A DNA stretch of 64,000 nt. Origin: Chrysomallon squamiferum. Taxonomy: Eukaryota; Mollusca; Gastropoda; Neomphalida; Peltospiridae. The notes beneath the pieces are model-generated. The model had not been told where the DNA came from. It worked only from the letters and a program-made list of their open reading frames with translations, and did no database searches. The number at the start of each line of letters is the position of its first letter. The stretch's first letter is position 1. A program made the position numbers and the translations under genes. Below, one piece after another: positions 1 through 10,400 of this stretch. The DNA is taken from the NCBI GenBank assembly GCA_012295275.1, contig CM022677.1, forward strand, positions 2,607,698-2,671,697, in the 5' to 3' direction.

Positions 1-26
1 AATACATAAGAAAACAAATTCACTGT

Positions 27-431
27 TCAGTTTTTTTCCCCTTTTCCAATGGCAGCAGTACAAACTTTATCCTCAGCACCTTCTACTGAAACAACTTCAC
101 TAGCCAACATCAGCACATCAATTAGAGCTGTATGTTCAATCTGAAAAAACAAAACAAATACAATAATAAAAATAATAAAAAGTATCAGTGATAATGATGG
201 TAATGGTAATAATTTAAATAATTAACAAAACAATTGCAAATAAATGATTATTATTATGCTGTTTTACAATCAGTAAAGAGTTGTTACTATAAAACTTATT
301 TTACTTGCTACAAAGTAAAAATAAGATTAAAAAAACTTACAACTTGGAAATGTTCAGTCTGCAGTTTCTGTACAGCTGATTCATCCTTCTCCATAATGTA
401 AATTCCCTTTCTAGACAGCAACTGAACAATA
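27..431 (-). CDS. Two 3'-terminal exons of an unidentified gene
   Basis: Two minus-strand exons can be read: 431..341 and 140..27. The first follows a TTTTGCAG acceptor and ends at a GTAAGT donor. The second follows TTTTTTCAG and ends in a TGA stop at 29..27. The joining phase is exact (complete GTT codon, then ATT). The predicted tail is acidic to neutral and helix-like, with the stretches KGIYIMEKDESAVQKLQ and ALIDVLMLASEVVS, and ends in GKGEKN. I do not recognise the family. No stop or frameshift is visible, so these look like the best-preserved coding exons at this end. The next coding-looking sequence upstream (family X exon at 631-966) does not join in an obviously matching phase, so whether both belong to one gene is unclear. 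Confidence 0.45.
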
Positions 432-551
432 CTGCAAAACTAACATCAACAGTAAACAATGTTTTTAGCCATTCCAACATGAACATAATACTTTTTTTTT
501 ATCAGTCTAAATTTGTCTGATTAATGCATATGTTATTTTGACTATTATCAT

Positions 552-554
552 TCA

Positions 555-604
<50 letters not shown>

Positions 605-613
605 CACACACAC
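552..613. repeat. (CA)n microsatellite
   Basis: Nearly uninterrupted CA dinucleotides immediately 3' (minus-strand sense) of the family X exon donor at 631. Copy C of family X (60.1-60.6 kb) is likewise abutted by CA-rich sequence. Confidence 0.95.
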
Positions 614-630
614 GAAGTAATAAAACATAC

Positions 631-966
631 CCTGCCACTGTAGAGAGGTTTCTGAAAACATTTTAACACAGGCCTGACAGATAACTTGACACCAGACTGT
701 TGATTCACATTATCAAGTCTTTTGTATCCCATCTGTACAAAATGGCCTAGATTTGTGTGATACTGAAGTAGGGGATAGGGACCTGGGTGCATTGGTCCCA
801 CTCTGTTGACTGAATCAGGAACACGACTAGCTCGGTCCTTCGAATCATCAGTGTGGTGAAACATCTCTTGAATGCTGCCTTCCCGAGCCTCTGTCTGATC
901 TTGTTCTGTTGCAGATACAGCCTCTGATGGTGTCGTTTCTGTTGTTTTTCTAATGTTGATGTGCAT
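631..966 (-). CDS. Family X exon, copy 1 (unknown coding family)
   Basis: Open minus-strand reading frame ending at a GGCAGG|GTATGT splice donor at 631/630. Its protein includes EAVSATEQDQTEAREGS, KDRASRVPDSVNRVGPMHPG and LGHFVQMGYKRLDNVNQQSG. The same protein pattern recurs at 53.15-53.43 kb (plus strand) and 60.13-60.6 kb (minus strand), so it is a real repeated coding sequence and not chance. Family identity and function are unknown. The N-terminal part in the other copies is a short coiled-coil-like MSELAALRMKLEEKIKKRE segment. A TTTCTAG acceptor lies at about 997, but reading from it meets a TAA two codons in, so the true start of this exon is uncertain. It could be a host gene duplicated with its surroundings or an exon carried by a dispersed repeat. 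Confidence 0.45.
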
Positions 967-996
967 GGTAGTGTTAATGATACCTTTTTACCAATA

Positions 997-1790
997 CTAG
1001 AAAGAGAATTTACTTTATGGAGATATGCTGGTAATCAGTCAAAATATAAGTAAAATATAAAGAAATATAAAATGATAATATATTTTATGTTACAAAAATA
1101 CTAATGATATCAAAGTAATATTAAAAAGCTATGTAACTTTGGTTTAAAAAAGTAAAATGATATTAGTGATTTATGAAATAAAGTGAAATAATAAGATGTA
1201 AAATTAAATTATTTATTTAACAAAAATACTAATGATAATAAAGACATTATAGAACAAAAAATAAAGTGAAATAAAGATATGTAATATTAGATACCTCAAT
1301 TATGTTAAAAAAATACTAACACTATCAGCAAAAGCAGGAAATAAAATTAGATGTAATTTATATTAAAAATATATAAATGTTAATAAGAATAATATCAGTA
1401 AAAGTGATTTTAATACTAAACAAAATATCTTGCAAAAAAATGCAGTAAAAAGGAAAAAATAAAATCAGTGACACTATGGCAGTTTAGATTTATAATATTC
1501 ATATAATAAGCTTAGTATTAAAATGTTTCTAAATATAATTTGAATGTTTGAAAATGTTTCTGTGTGTGTGCTTGAGTAAGTATATATGTAATGCAAACAT
1601 TACATATAAATAAAAGGAAACCAATGACATTATGGCAGTTCAGGTTATAATAATAAGTTTAGTATTAAAATGTCTCTAAATATAATTTGAACTTATGTTT
1701 GAAATTTGTGTATGTGTTTGCACGAGCAAGTGTGTACATATGCATATATGTAGATATGTGTGATGTGCATGCATACACCTGTATGTTTAC
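997..1790. other. AT-rich non-coding stretch
   Basis: Very AT-rich sequence with short imperfect direct repeats (for example two versions of a 'atggcagtt(t/c)ag...ttagtattaaaatgt' block near 1475 and 1635, with similar downstream text). It lies between the family X exon and the MCC-like exons. No exon, RNA gene or transposon end recognised. Confidence 0.5.
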
Positions 1791-2011
1791 CTGTTAGCTC
1801 ATTTCAGGTCATTGACAAACTCTGCTGACTGCTGATGTCTGATTTCTGAGTTTTTAGAGATTTTCTCTAGAGCAGCCACTAACACTTGTACACTGAATTT
1901 GAGTCATTTTTCTCTTTTGAGCTACTCACACAGGTCCTGAGCTATCTCCATCACATCATTCAATCTCAACTCACAGATAGCTGTCGCTGTCAGCTCCTCA
2001 TCTTCATCATC
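1791..2011 (-). pseudogene. MCC: MCC-like exon 3 with three in-frame stops
   Basis: Minus-strand translation from an ATCAG acceptor at 2012 to an AACAG|GTAAAC donor at 1791 gives a frame containing LNDVMEIAQDLCE, then VQVLVAALEKISKNSEIRHQ and SAEFVNDLK. This matches the conserved coiled-coil part of MCC (colorectal mutant cancer protein), whose vertebrate form reads VQELVSALERLTKSSEIRHQQSAE (shown here only in part). Three in-frame stop codons interrupt it: TAG after LCE, TGA after LKREK, and TGA after VNDLK, where MCC has Arg (CGA to TGA is one step). The splice sites remain. Inference: a decayed MCC copy. Alternatively a live gene with sequencing errors, but three clean substitutions argue against that. 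Confidence 0.65.
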
Positions 2012-2795
2012 CTGATGATAAATGATTATTCACTGACATTTTTTAGTAATTATGAAAGCTATCAGATTATCATCCTTGTCATTATGATATACAATTAAAA
2101 TTTGATTATAATAATTAAATTTAAATTGTATAAACCATAAACAATTATCTTCTTCATCATGATGATAAATGATTGAAACTCAATTACCTAATAAAATTAA
2201 AATTATTAAATGATGAATCAATATTTAAAACATTTAAAATTTTAATAATTTGAATTCATTATTATTTTAAAAGAACAAGTTCAGTAGTTATGGCATATTA
2301 AATCAATGTTATGACAACCTATCATTATTTTATTATTACATTTCTGTTACACTCAGTATTCTTAGAAAACATACTGTTTAAAATTATAATAAAGAACTGT
2401 GAATACAGCATCAGTAGTTATGACACACAGAATCAATGACATTATATAGTAAGTTATTCTTTAGTTTTCCGTGTTTATGTGAACAAGTCAATACATTTAG
2501 AATACTCACTTAGAATACTTACTCTATCAAGTAAGTTATTATTATTATTTAGATGTGTTTATATGACAAATCAGTGTTTTAGCATACACATATAATAAAA
2601 TCAGTAGACAGTATATCAAGTTGGTTTTTATTATTTAATTTCTTCTCTGTTTAAATCAACATTTAAAACACACAAAGCATAACAACTAATAAAATCAATA
2701 ATGTGAAATATATCTACTATGTATGTTTCCACTGTTTATATACCTGCTAGTCTAGCTAGAAGAGATAAAGTGATAGATAAAACAGAGATAATCAC

Positions 2796-2974
2796 GTTTG
2801 TGTTTGCCGTCTCTGCCCAGTCTCTGCTGGTGCTCTGAGATCTCACACTTGAGATGGTCTATCTGTACTCTGTAGGCCTGCTCCTGTGACTCCTTACCAC
2901 TCAGTCTCAACTCCAGAGCTCTCTTCTCCTTCTCCATCAAGTAGTTCTGAGCCTTCAGCTCTGCCTTCTGCTCC
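2796..2974 (-). pseudogene. MCC: MCC-like exon 2
   Basis: Begins after a TTGTTTCACAG acceptor and encodes EQKAELKAQNYLMEKEKRAL, then ELRLSGKESQEQAYRVQIDH and LKCEISEHQQRLGRDGK. This aligns with MCC just after the ELMAMK motif (AELKAQLYLLEKEKKALELK in vertebrates). MCC is a coiled-coil cytoplasmic protein linked to Wnt and NF-kB signalling and cell migration. No stop occurs within the homologous part. A possible GTGATT donor follows at 2795. It lies 296 bp downstream of exon 1 and 785 bp upstream of exon 3 in transcription order, so the exon order is conserved. Called a pseudogene because the neighbouring exon 3 carries stops. Confidence 0.7.
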
Positions 2975-3269
2975 TGTGAAACAATATCATGACAGAGTCC
3001 AAAGTGTGTATATTCAGTCTGCCTAGATTTCAGAAAATGTTTTAATATAAATGTAATAAGACACGAAGACCAAACTGCCATTAATAAAAAAATTTAAAAA
3101 ATAAAGAAAAAGTACAAGTAAATGCAAGTTAATATAGTAAAAAACTGAAACACAATTTTCATGACTAAATTAACAAAATTAAGAATGCCTGTTTGATTAG
3201 CCTGTTTGATTTTTTTCCTTCCCAAAGAAGGTCAGATGCTTGGTTGGGTCTACATTTCATAAGACTGCC

Positions 3270-3504
3270 TTTCATAGCCATCAGCTCCTGCATTAACACA
3301 GCATTTTCCAAATCCAGTCTTTGAGCTTCTGGAGTTTTCTTGGGTTCATCAAGCAGATGATCAAAGTGTAAACTCTCCAGCTCCATGACAGTCATTCTGA
3401 CCGCTGCCCGGTCATTCTTCAGTGACTGAATGAACTCACGTAGTCTCTGTTCATCCAGTTTGGTGAAGTCAGTGTCCACTGAGCTGGCCGTAGAACTGGA
3501 TGTG
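3270..3504 (-). pseudogene. MCC: MCC-like exon 1 (in this window)
   Basis: Minus-strand exon after an ATTGTCCAG acceptor. It encodes STSSSTASSVDTDFTKLDEQ, then RLREFIQSLKNDRAAVRMT, VMELESLHFDHLLDEP and QRLDLENAVLMQELMAMK. The last two motifs are diagnostic of MCC (LKNDRAAV and QRLDLENAVLMQELMAMK are near-identical to the vertebrate protein). After AMK one expects a GT donor joining to exon 2 (EQKAELK), but the sequence reads AAAGGCAGT, with no canonical GT. A GC donor one base on would break the frame. This damaged donor fits the stops in exon 3. Upstream exons of MCC are not seen between here and 4.7 kb. Confidence 0.7.
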
Positions 3505-3815
3505 CTGGACAATTCAAAATGAAAATTTGGTAAAGATTATCACTAGTCATGAAAAAGTCAGTTAATCAACTTGAAATTTATAATTCTATAAGTTAGGATA
3601 AAATCCTTTTAGAAAGATAGTAAATGCAAAGTCCAGTTAATTACAGCATAGACTTTAATAAACTACAAAATCTAAATTTACCTTAGTAAGAAAAAAACCC
3701 AGTTAGATGCAAAACTACAGTTGTCCCCCTTCGCAAAGATGCAATTTTTTTTGTATTAGATATATATATATATACTAGTGGTAATATAGGCAATATCGAT
3801 TTAATTAATGTATTC

Positions 3816-3863
<48 letters not shown>

Positions 3864-4729
3864 AATAAAGCATGTAGACTGTCTAAAACATTTTAATGAT
3901 GATGCTAATGATCTACCTTTTATTTTTCATTTTGTCTTGGAACTGAACACCTTCCAATATTTCTTTTGTTTAATGTATATTTTTTGTAAATCACATGAAT
4001 AGAAGTTTAAATGTTTAACAAAAAATGTAAAGAAAGCTAAGAAAGGGTCTAGAATTGGAAAAGTGATGAGTTAATTTTACTTCTATTCTTTCATTACATT
4101 AATTAAAAGGTGTACATCAGCGCAATTTGTAAAGTGTAATATACTTTACATTTCTTATTATACCTGAAGTTCTCTTATTACATTAGATATTAATATAACC
4201 ACTTCACCCGTAATAATCTATATAACAATGAAGCAGACACCATATTTGTCAAAGCAACAACAACAACAGTAATAACACCTTAATAGTTTTATTTTTTATT
4301 TTTCTCTAAAAGAGCACTCTTCCTATATATGTTTCTTAGTTTCATTAGAACTGTTCTGAGAGCGGATATAAAAATTACTTCGAATTTTTAATTAGGCCTC
4401 GTAAAGTTATCAGAGAAATCAGATTTATTCTTAGTGTATTGTTTCTGTCGAGATAAAAACAAAATACTTCTTTTTAAAAATGTGTATAATAATGATAATA
4501 ATGATTTATTTATAATGTAATTACATGAGAAATCGTGAACTTTTATCAAAACCACAGTTAACTAAAGAATATCGCTATTTGCACTGATAATGTTACCCAA
4601 AAATAAGACGATAGTTATATCACGTATTATTTATATGGCATTTTAACATTATATTAATTAGAGATTATAGGTTATGTTATTGAATAAATATGGAATTTCA
4701 TTCTAGATTATTAACTTACTTTTCTAAGA
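3505..4729. other. AT-rich spacer
   Basis: No gene seen. Holds a (TA)n run near 3761-3775, the (ATT)n tract at 3818-3861, and otherwise low-complexity AT-rich DNA. Confidence 0.5.
3818..3861. repeat. (ATT)n microsatellite
   Basis: Uninterrupted TTA/ATT trinucleotides; translates as poly-Ile/Leu/Tyr and is not coding. Confidence 0.95.
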
Positions 4730-6060
4730 AAAATTAGTGATATATACTTAATTACATAATTTGATAAATTTGAATTTTAGATTAATCAAGTAATTTCATG
4801 TAGTGAGAGATGTAAATTGTGTCGCGGAATGTCATGTCACTGCAGTTATAAAACAAAGTATCACGTTCTGACACTGAAAGGTGTAGAGTTAATTTTCAGT
4901 AATATCAATACAATAGTAAATACAGTATTCATCTAGCACTTCACGCGTTTCTGTATAGTCTTATTATTGATAATAAAGAACTTAATATTAAAGACTACAG
5001 TTAATGATTTTTCAGTATATGATAACAAGGACATTAATTTGGAAACAAAAAACAAACAAACAAAAAACAGATGTGTTTTTCAATGTAATATTACAGCTTC
5101 ACTATTACTATCAGTATATTGACTTGTATACCTAATAACATTACCGAAGAAATACTTTTTTGTTTTGATAACTGCACACTAATTGTACAATAATAAAAAA
5201 TAAAATTTTAAATAGATCAGCATTATTTTAATATTTAATATTAATATCTAATATTAATATTAATGTTGAAAGAAGATATTCATATTTAGATGTGAAGCGG
5301 AGATACAAAGCTTCTATCTTACGTTGTTACGTTTTGCTTAATATCAAGAAATACTGAGAGATTTTCTTTTATTTGTTAATATCATATTAGAGCTTAATCT
5401 ATTTCTCATTTTTTATTGTTTTTTTTCTTTTAACAATATTGGTTTTCTGAACAAAGACCAAACCTTAATTCTAGAAGCAAGGGTTCGTTTTAATATTATC
5501 ACAGAAAAATATAGGAGGAAAATGTCCCAAAATAAATAGATGAGTATATTTTAAAGATGGTATTTGATTCAGATGGACATTTTTATATTTAATCATATCA
5601 AAATTATTTAATCATATCAAAATATACTTAATTATTTCAAAATATATTTAATTATATCTGAATACATTTGTCTTAAACGTTTTATTTGCTACTATGTAGC
5701 CACGTACTTATCTTCTAATTAACGGTTCCATTTTGTAAACTCTTCAGAACATGAAATATGTTTCATTATTTTCTGCAAGTGATTACGTGCGTGTGTGCAT
5801 GTGTTGTGTGTGCGTCCATATGCATCTGTGTAAAAATGTAAAATTATCCTATTTATATTTATTTTGTAAATATGAATGTTTAAGAAAAATGCCTATTGTA
5901 AACTGTGAATGTGAAATGTACGCAAACTAATAAATACACGTTCCTTCAGGTCTTTTGTTTTATGATTTAGAGTCAGCGATCAAATGGGTTAAGAGAATTT
6001 ACATTATCCTCACGTGAAGAAATCACAGTTGTTTTCACACGAGTGTTTACAATAATCATG
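4730..6060 (+). repeat. P4HA-linked 3' flank, copy 1
   Basis: Direct copy of the sequence at 26340-26848 and inverted copy of 46053-46680. Shared blocks include 'aaaacaaagtatcac', 'gttctgacactgaaaggt', 'cttcacgcgtttctgtata', 'atgcct(a/t)ttgtaaactgtga', and 'gggttaagagaattt' followed by 'gaagaaatcacagttg'. In the other two copies this block lies downstream of the P4HA sequence. Here no P4HA coding sequence remains. The terminal ~180 bp contain AATAAA-type signals ('aactaataaa'), so it may be an old 3' untranslated end. Internal AT-rich insertions (about 5000-5840) make it longer than its sisters. Confidence 0.65.
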
Positions 6061-6209
6061 TTCTGCGAAAAAGGATATATTTTCAGAGATAGGTTTGATG
6101 CTGAAGTGTGCACTTGTTTAACCAACACAGTACTGATTTTCTGAGACTACCGAGTTCAAGATTAATAAAGTGTAATGAAAATTACAAAACAACTTTTCTT
6201 GCGTTCAAA

Positions 6210-6700
6210 TCCTATACTAAAATGTATTATTACTATTTCTATTAATACCACCGTAATTGCTGTCGTTGATCCTAGCTTTGTTGCTGTAATTCTCATTATT
6301 GCTTTGCGCTTTTTATTAGTCATTACTCATACTTTCTGAGTATTAAATTGTATTATTGTAATTTCTATTAATGTCGCCGTCGTTGCCGTCGTACCGGCAT
6401 AGTTCCTAACGTAGTTATTAGAGTGCTTCTCATTGTTCTTCTTTGTTTTTATCACCTATTATTCTTATTTCTTATTTCTTATTTTTGCACCTCCTGTATT
6501 AAAATATATTATTAATACATCTTTATTACTAGTGTTAACGTTGGAGACGTACCTGTGTTGTCCTTCAAGGCTTGGTGTTTATTATTCTTTTTCGCATTTT
6601 ACGATTCTTACTTTCCTACAGTGCGTATCCAGTATTGAAATTACTGTCATTATTACTGATATTACCACTAATTTACTGCTATTTCTACTAATCAGCCGCC
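6210..6700 (+). repeat. S140 satellite, cluster 1
   Basis: Three or so divergent copies of a ~140-bp unit with the recurring order 'tattaaaatatattattg', 'tttctattaatgtcgccg', 'tcgttgccgtcgta', 'ttctcattatt...gcgctttttatta' and 'catactttctgag'. The same unit recurs at 19.55-21.13, 42.48-44.99, 45.72-46.05 (inverted) and 51.43-51.72 kb (inverted). The cluster starts about 150 bp after the P4HA-linked flank ends, the same arrangement as at 46.05 kb on the other strand. Confidence 0.7.
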
Positions 6701-6714
6701 GTCTCTTTATCGAT

Positions 6715-7830
6715 ACTATCGCCATTACTACTAATCTCTCACTGTTACTTCAGCAATACTACTTCTGGTACTACTAATCTCTCACTGTTACTTCAGCAAT
6801 ACTACTTCTGGTACTACTAATCTCTCACTGTTACGTCAGCAATACTACTTCTATTACTATTAATCTGTCAGTTACTTCATCGATACTTCTGATATTACTA
6901 CTAATCTGTCACTGTTACTGCGTGAATACTATTGTTATTACTACTAATCTACAAGTGTTACTTTAGCGATACTACTGTTATCACTACTAATCTACCACTT
7001 ACTTTAGTGATACTACTGATATGTCACTGTTACTTCAGTGATACTATCGATATTACTGCTAATCTGCCACTATTACTTCAGCAGTATTACTGATATTACT
7101 ACTAATCTATCACTGTTACTTCAGCGATACTACTGTATTACTAGTAATCTATCACTGTTACTTCAGCGATACTACTGTATTACTAGTAATCTATCACTGT
7201 TACTTCAGCGATACTACTGTATTACTAGTAATCTATCACTGTTACTTCAGCGATACTACTGTATTACTAGTAATCTATCACTGTTACTTCAGCGATACTA
7301 CTGTATTACTACTAAACTATCACTGTTACTTCAGCGATACTACTGTATTACTAGTAATCTATCACTGTTACTTCAGCGATACTACTGTATTACTACTAAA
7401 CTATCACTGTTACTTCAGCGATACTACTGTATTACTAGTAATCTATCACTGTTACTTCAGCGATACTACTGTATTACTAGTAATCTATCACTGTTATTTC
7501 AGCGATACTACTGTATTACTAGTAATCTATCACTGTTACTTCAGCGATACTACTGTATTACTACTAAACTATCACTGTTACTTCAGCAATACTACGCTAT
7601 TATTACTAATCTGTCACTGTTACATCAGCCATACTACTAATATTACCACTAATATGTGACTGCTACTTCAGAGATATTACTGATATTACTACTAATCTGC
7701 CACTGTTATTTCAACCATACTACTGCTATTGCTACTAATCTGTCATTAATATTACTAATATTTCAGCCATACTACTGATATTACTACTAATCTGTCACTG
7801 TTATTTCAACCATACTACTGATATATAAAT
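6715..7830 (+). repeat. 42-bp minisatellite
   Basis: From about 7096 to 7600 twelve near-identical 42-bp units follow one another (core 'tatcactgttacttcagcga' plus 'tactactgtattact'). Two variants alternate: 'agtaatc' and 'actaaac'. Flanking this, degenerate longer units ('ctactaatctgtcactgtta') extend from 6715 to 7830. Because 42 is a multiple of three, the array stays open in frame and gives a repeating 14-residue peptide. The absence of other coding features suggests this is fortuitous. Confidence 0.9.
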
Positions 7831-8046
7831 GGAATATAAAACATGCATTATAACTTTAGAAATGTGCTGTTTAATTCTTTACGGTTGTGGTTATCAATAT
7901 ATCTAATGTAATTCCACTAAATCATTAACAACTGAATGTTTTTGTTTTTTGTGGGTTTTGGGGGGGTTTTTTTAAGAGAAATCCCTAATATTATTTGAGT
8001 CATTTGTCACTTTTGTAGGCAGAGAAGTATAATTATTGCTTGTTAC

Positions 8047-8199
8047 CTGGACACAAGACATTTGTTTCACATGCTTCTTGAAGATTCCTCTTCGTATCTG
8101 TGCATGTTCGTATCTCAAATCTTATTCTAGTGCCTCTACCACATGTTTCACTACAACTACCCAGTCTCTGAAGTGTCCATGCAGACCAGGCACCATCAA
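8047..8199 (-). CDS. Thrombospondin type-1 repeat (TSR) exon, apparently intact
   Basis: Minus-strand exon from a CTTATAG acceptor to a TGTCCAG|GTAACA donor (153 bp). It encodes DGAWSAWTLQRLGSCSETCG, then RGTRIRFEIRTC and a tail with ACETNVLCPG. This is a complete TSR: Trp motif (W-S-A-W), CSETCGRG core, stacked Arg residues (RTRIR-like), and six Cys in the usual order. TSRs are ~55-residue extracellular modules for matrix or ligand binding. The exon is a single module flanked by splice sites of matching phase, as in multi-TSR proteins where each repeat is one exon. Its sister at about 35 kb is frameshifted. Whether the exon is still used in a transcript cannot be told, because no adjoining exon is seen within 3 kb. 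Confidence 0.7.
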
Positions 8200-8356
8200 C
8201 TATAAGCGTGAAATTAAAGAATAAATAAATTAATATAAAAATAAATATATTAAAAATGAATTAAATATTCTTTAATTGCGCTTGAATATTAAATATTCTT
8301 AAATATCTTTAAGACAGGTTATTGATCAGATATGCAAAATTATCTATGAATTAATG

Positions 8357-9240
8357 CAGTGGTTCTCAATCATTTTTTGCCAACGGCACACCTGGCTAAA
8401 TATATATGAAAAATATTTGAATTTTGCAAAATAAAAACATGGCAAGTCATAGACGGCATACAACCGTACACACAGACTAGTCATAGACACATAGAATAAC
8501 TCAAACTAAATAAAGAAAAACACAGCTATACTTTATTGCAGTGTTTCGAATGTTATCAGTCAAATAGCTGGCTTCTTTAGTGAGAAATTTGTGCCTGGCT
8601 TTTTTTCATAATTTCCTCAGTGTTTGGTCATTGTATGTAATATCTCGTGCTTCATGTTTTTGATGTTGCCTAATTCACATATATAAGGTTGAAAATTGTA
8701 ATAAAATTGCTAAAACTCTTTTACATAATATAGGATACACCTCTTGTATTGAAATCCAAAATGAATAAATGGGCAGAGTCGAATGTTTTAATTTTAGAAA
8801 GTGCTGCCAATTCATCTTCTTCCTGTAACTCAAGTTCAAGTTCAATAATGATTTATGAAAGGATCTCTAATCCAATCATACTTTTCTGTCTTTAATGACG
8901 GAAAGTTATTGTTGATGCTTTCGTCCAGGGCTGTCAGATGAGTAAACACAATAGGGATCACTTCTCTAATGCAGGTAGAACGCAATAAAGGGAACATATA
9001 AAGGTTGACAGTGATTGCTCTTTTTTTTTTTCCCAAATTACTATTTTCTTTCTGAGGGCAACTAACTTGTCTGTTGAAGTGAGAAGATTTTCATTTTTAC
9101 CTTGCATTCTACTGTTTGTTTTATTTTGGGATCACGTGGTTTTTCGCATTTTCTTAGTGTGCCGTTCAAAATTTTGCGGCACACATAGGAAGATCTCGTG
9201 GCACACCTGTGCGCCGCGGCACACTGGTTGAGAATCACTG
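8357..9240. mobile_element. hAT-family DNA transposon, 3' half (884 bp)
   Basis: Starts CAGTGGTTCTCAA and ends TTGAGAATCACTG: imperfect terminal inverted repeats of the hAT type. It is flanked by a perfect 8-bp target duplication AATTAATG (8349-8356 and 9241-9248), the length expected for hAT. The homologous site in duplication B (35470-35477) has a single AATTAATG and no element. The interior holds the tail of a hAT transposase on the minus strand, so this is an internally deleted, non-autonomous copy. Confidence 0.92.
8560..9036 (-). pseudogene. hAT transposase C-terminal remnant (hATC dimerisation region)
   Basis: Minus-strand fragments in shifting frames read LTALDESINNNFPS, YDWIRDPF, ELELELQEEDELAAL, FWISIQEVYPILCKRVLAIL and LQFSTLYICE. 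This order and wording match the C-terminal part of ZBED5/SCAND3-like hAT transposases (WIRDPF... FWISVKEEYP... LLPFSTTYLCE). At least two frameshifts and no N-terminal zinc finger or DDE core within the element. It cannot encode an active protein. Confidence 0.8.
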
Positions 9241-10014
9241 AATTAATGTTATACTAATCATGTTATAAGGCAGAATATTGATAAACATTATTTACACCTC
9301 AAAGTATTTGTGTAAACTGTTTAACAAATATAAATTGATTGACAAGATAAATATATGTAATTATTTAAAATCATATTACAAAATTAAATTTTAAAATCTC
9401 TAATAATGCTTGCAGGAGGCACTGGATTGGAAAATGGATGAAAAACAAATACAAAATAAAGAAAGAAATGCATAGCTTAATTTATGTGTTTGTTGTGTAT
9501 GTGTTTTTGTATGCAAATGTGTGCACCAACACACACCAATGTAAACACACATGGATTCATATATTTTATTTATACTCGTCAATATTCAGTCGATTTACCT
9601 CTATCAGACAGTATGTAAGTGCATGCGTGCATGTGTATGTATGTGTATGCATGTGTATGCACGGATAGATAGATCAGATAGATCCTGAAGTCACTATCAG
9701 TAATTGCAATATATGATCACTAGATAAGTTTCTATATTTTCAGTCGGTAAACAAAAACAATATTACTTTTTTAAATATTTAATTACCAGTTTAATCTTAA
9801 AAGCCCCTAGTGCTTGTACAAACTTCAGCCTGTTTATCAGTAGCTCCATCCATATGCAGGACAAACAGTCGGTGTGTGGATGACTAGGGCAGGGTGGGGG
9901 GTGGATAGGATAAAAACGGGTGAGCTTAGGGTCCCGGACAGAAAAGGTGAGTTGAACTCAAGCCCTCCCGCCCTACCCCGACATTTTTCGAGATTCCATT
10001 TATCACATATGGAT

Positions 10015-10400
10015 AATTAGCGTACGTAAGCTTAGTGAGTACATCTCACCTAAGGCTAAAGTTGCGAGCACATATCACTAAAGAGAGATAACTCTAATCG
10101 ATATAATTTTACTTTATTTAGTGAGTACATGTCACGTAAGGGAGATAACTGTAATCGATACAATTTTCACTTTGCTTAGTGAGTACATCTCACATAAGGG
10201 ACATAACTCTAGTCTATGTTTGCGAACACATATCACTAAAGGGAGATAAGTCTAATCGATATAATTTTTAATTTGTTTACTGAGTACATCTCATGTAAGG
10301 GACCTAACTCTAATGCAGGTTTGTGAGCACATATCACTCAACTGTAATCAATATAGCCTTTACTTCGCCGAGTAAACTCCTCCGACCTCTGGTGACACAT
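10015..10400 (+). repeat. ~90-bp tandem repeat with 'gggagataactctaatcgat'
   Basis: Four to five diverged units: 'gtgagtacatctcac', 'taagggagataactctaatc', 'gatataattttcacttt', alternating with 'gcgagcacatatcactaaag'. Further units at 11070-11180. No coding potential. Confidence 0.8.

Larger units (their letters stand above)
7835..10010. repeat. Segmental duplication A, TSR part (partner 34610-36120)
   Basis: Collinear with 34.61-36.12 kb: 'cattataactttagaaatg', the TSR exon, 'caggttattgatcagatat', 'aataatgcttgcaggaggca', 'tgatcactagataagtttct' and 'cagtttaatcttaaaagccc' occur in the same order in both. Copy A is longer because of the hAT insertion at 8357-9240. Copy B carries ~130 extra bases near 35270-35400. 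Confidence 0.85.

Noticed and set aside
502-630. Extension of the family X frame through the CA repeat
   Set aside because: A good GTATGT donor ends the exon at 631; beyond it the frame is a poly Cys-Val microsatellite translation.
7096-7600. CRISPR-like regular repeat
   Set aside because: No unique spacers; head-to-tail units with no gaps, and the genome is eukaryotic. The M1 array was rejected for the same reason (linkers are CA repeats, not spacers).
7038-7640. 200-codon open frame with a 14-residue repeat
   Set aside because: Minisatellite of 42 bp; Leu/Tyr-rich without a plausible start or flanking exon.
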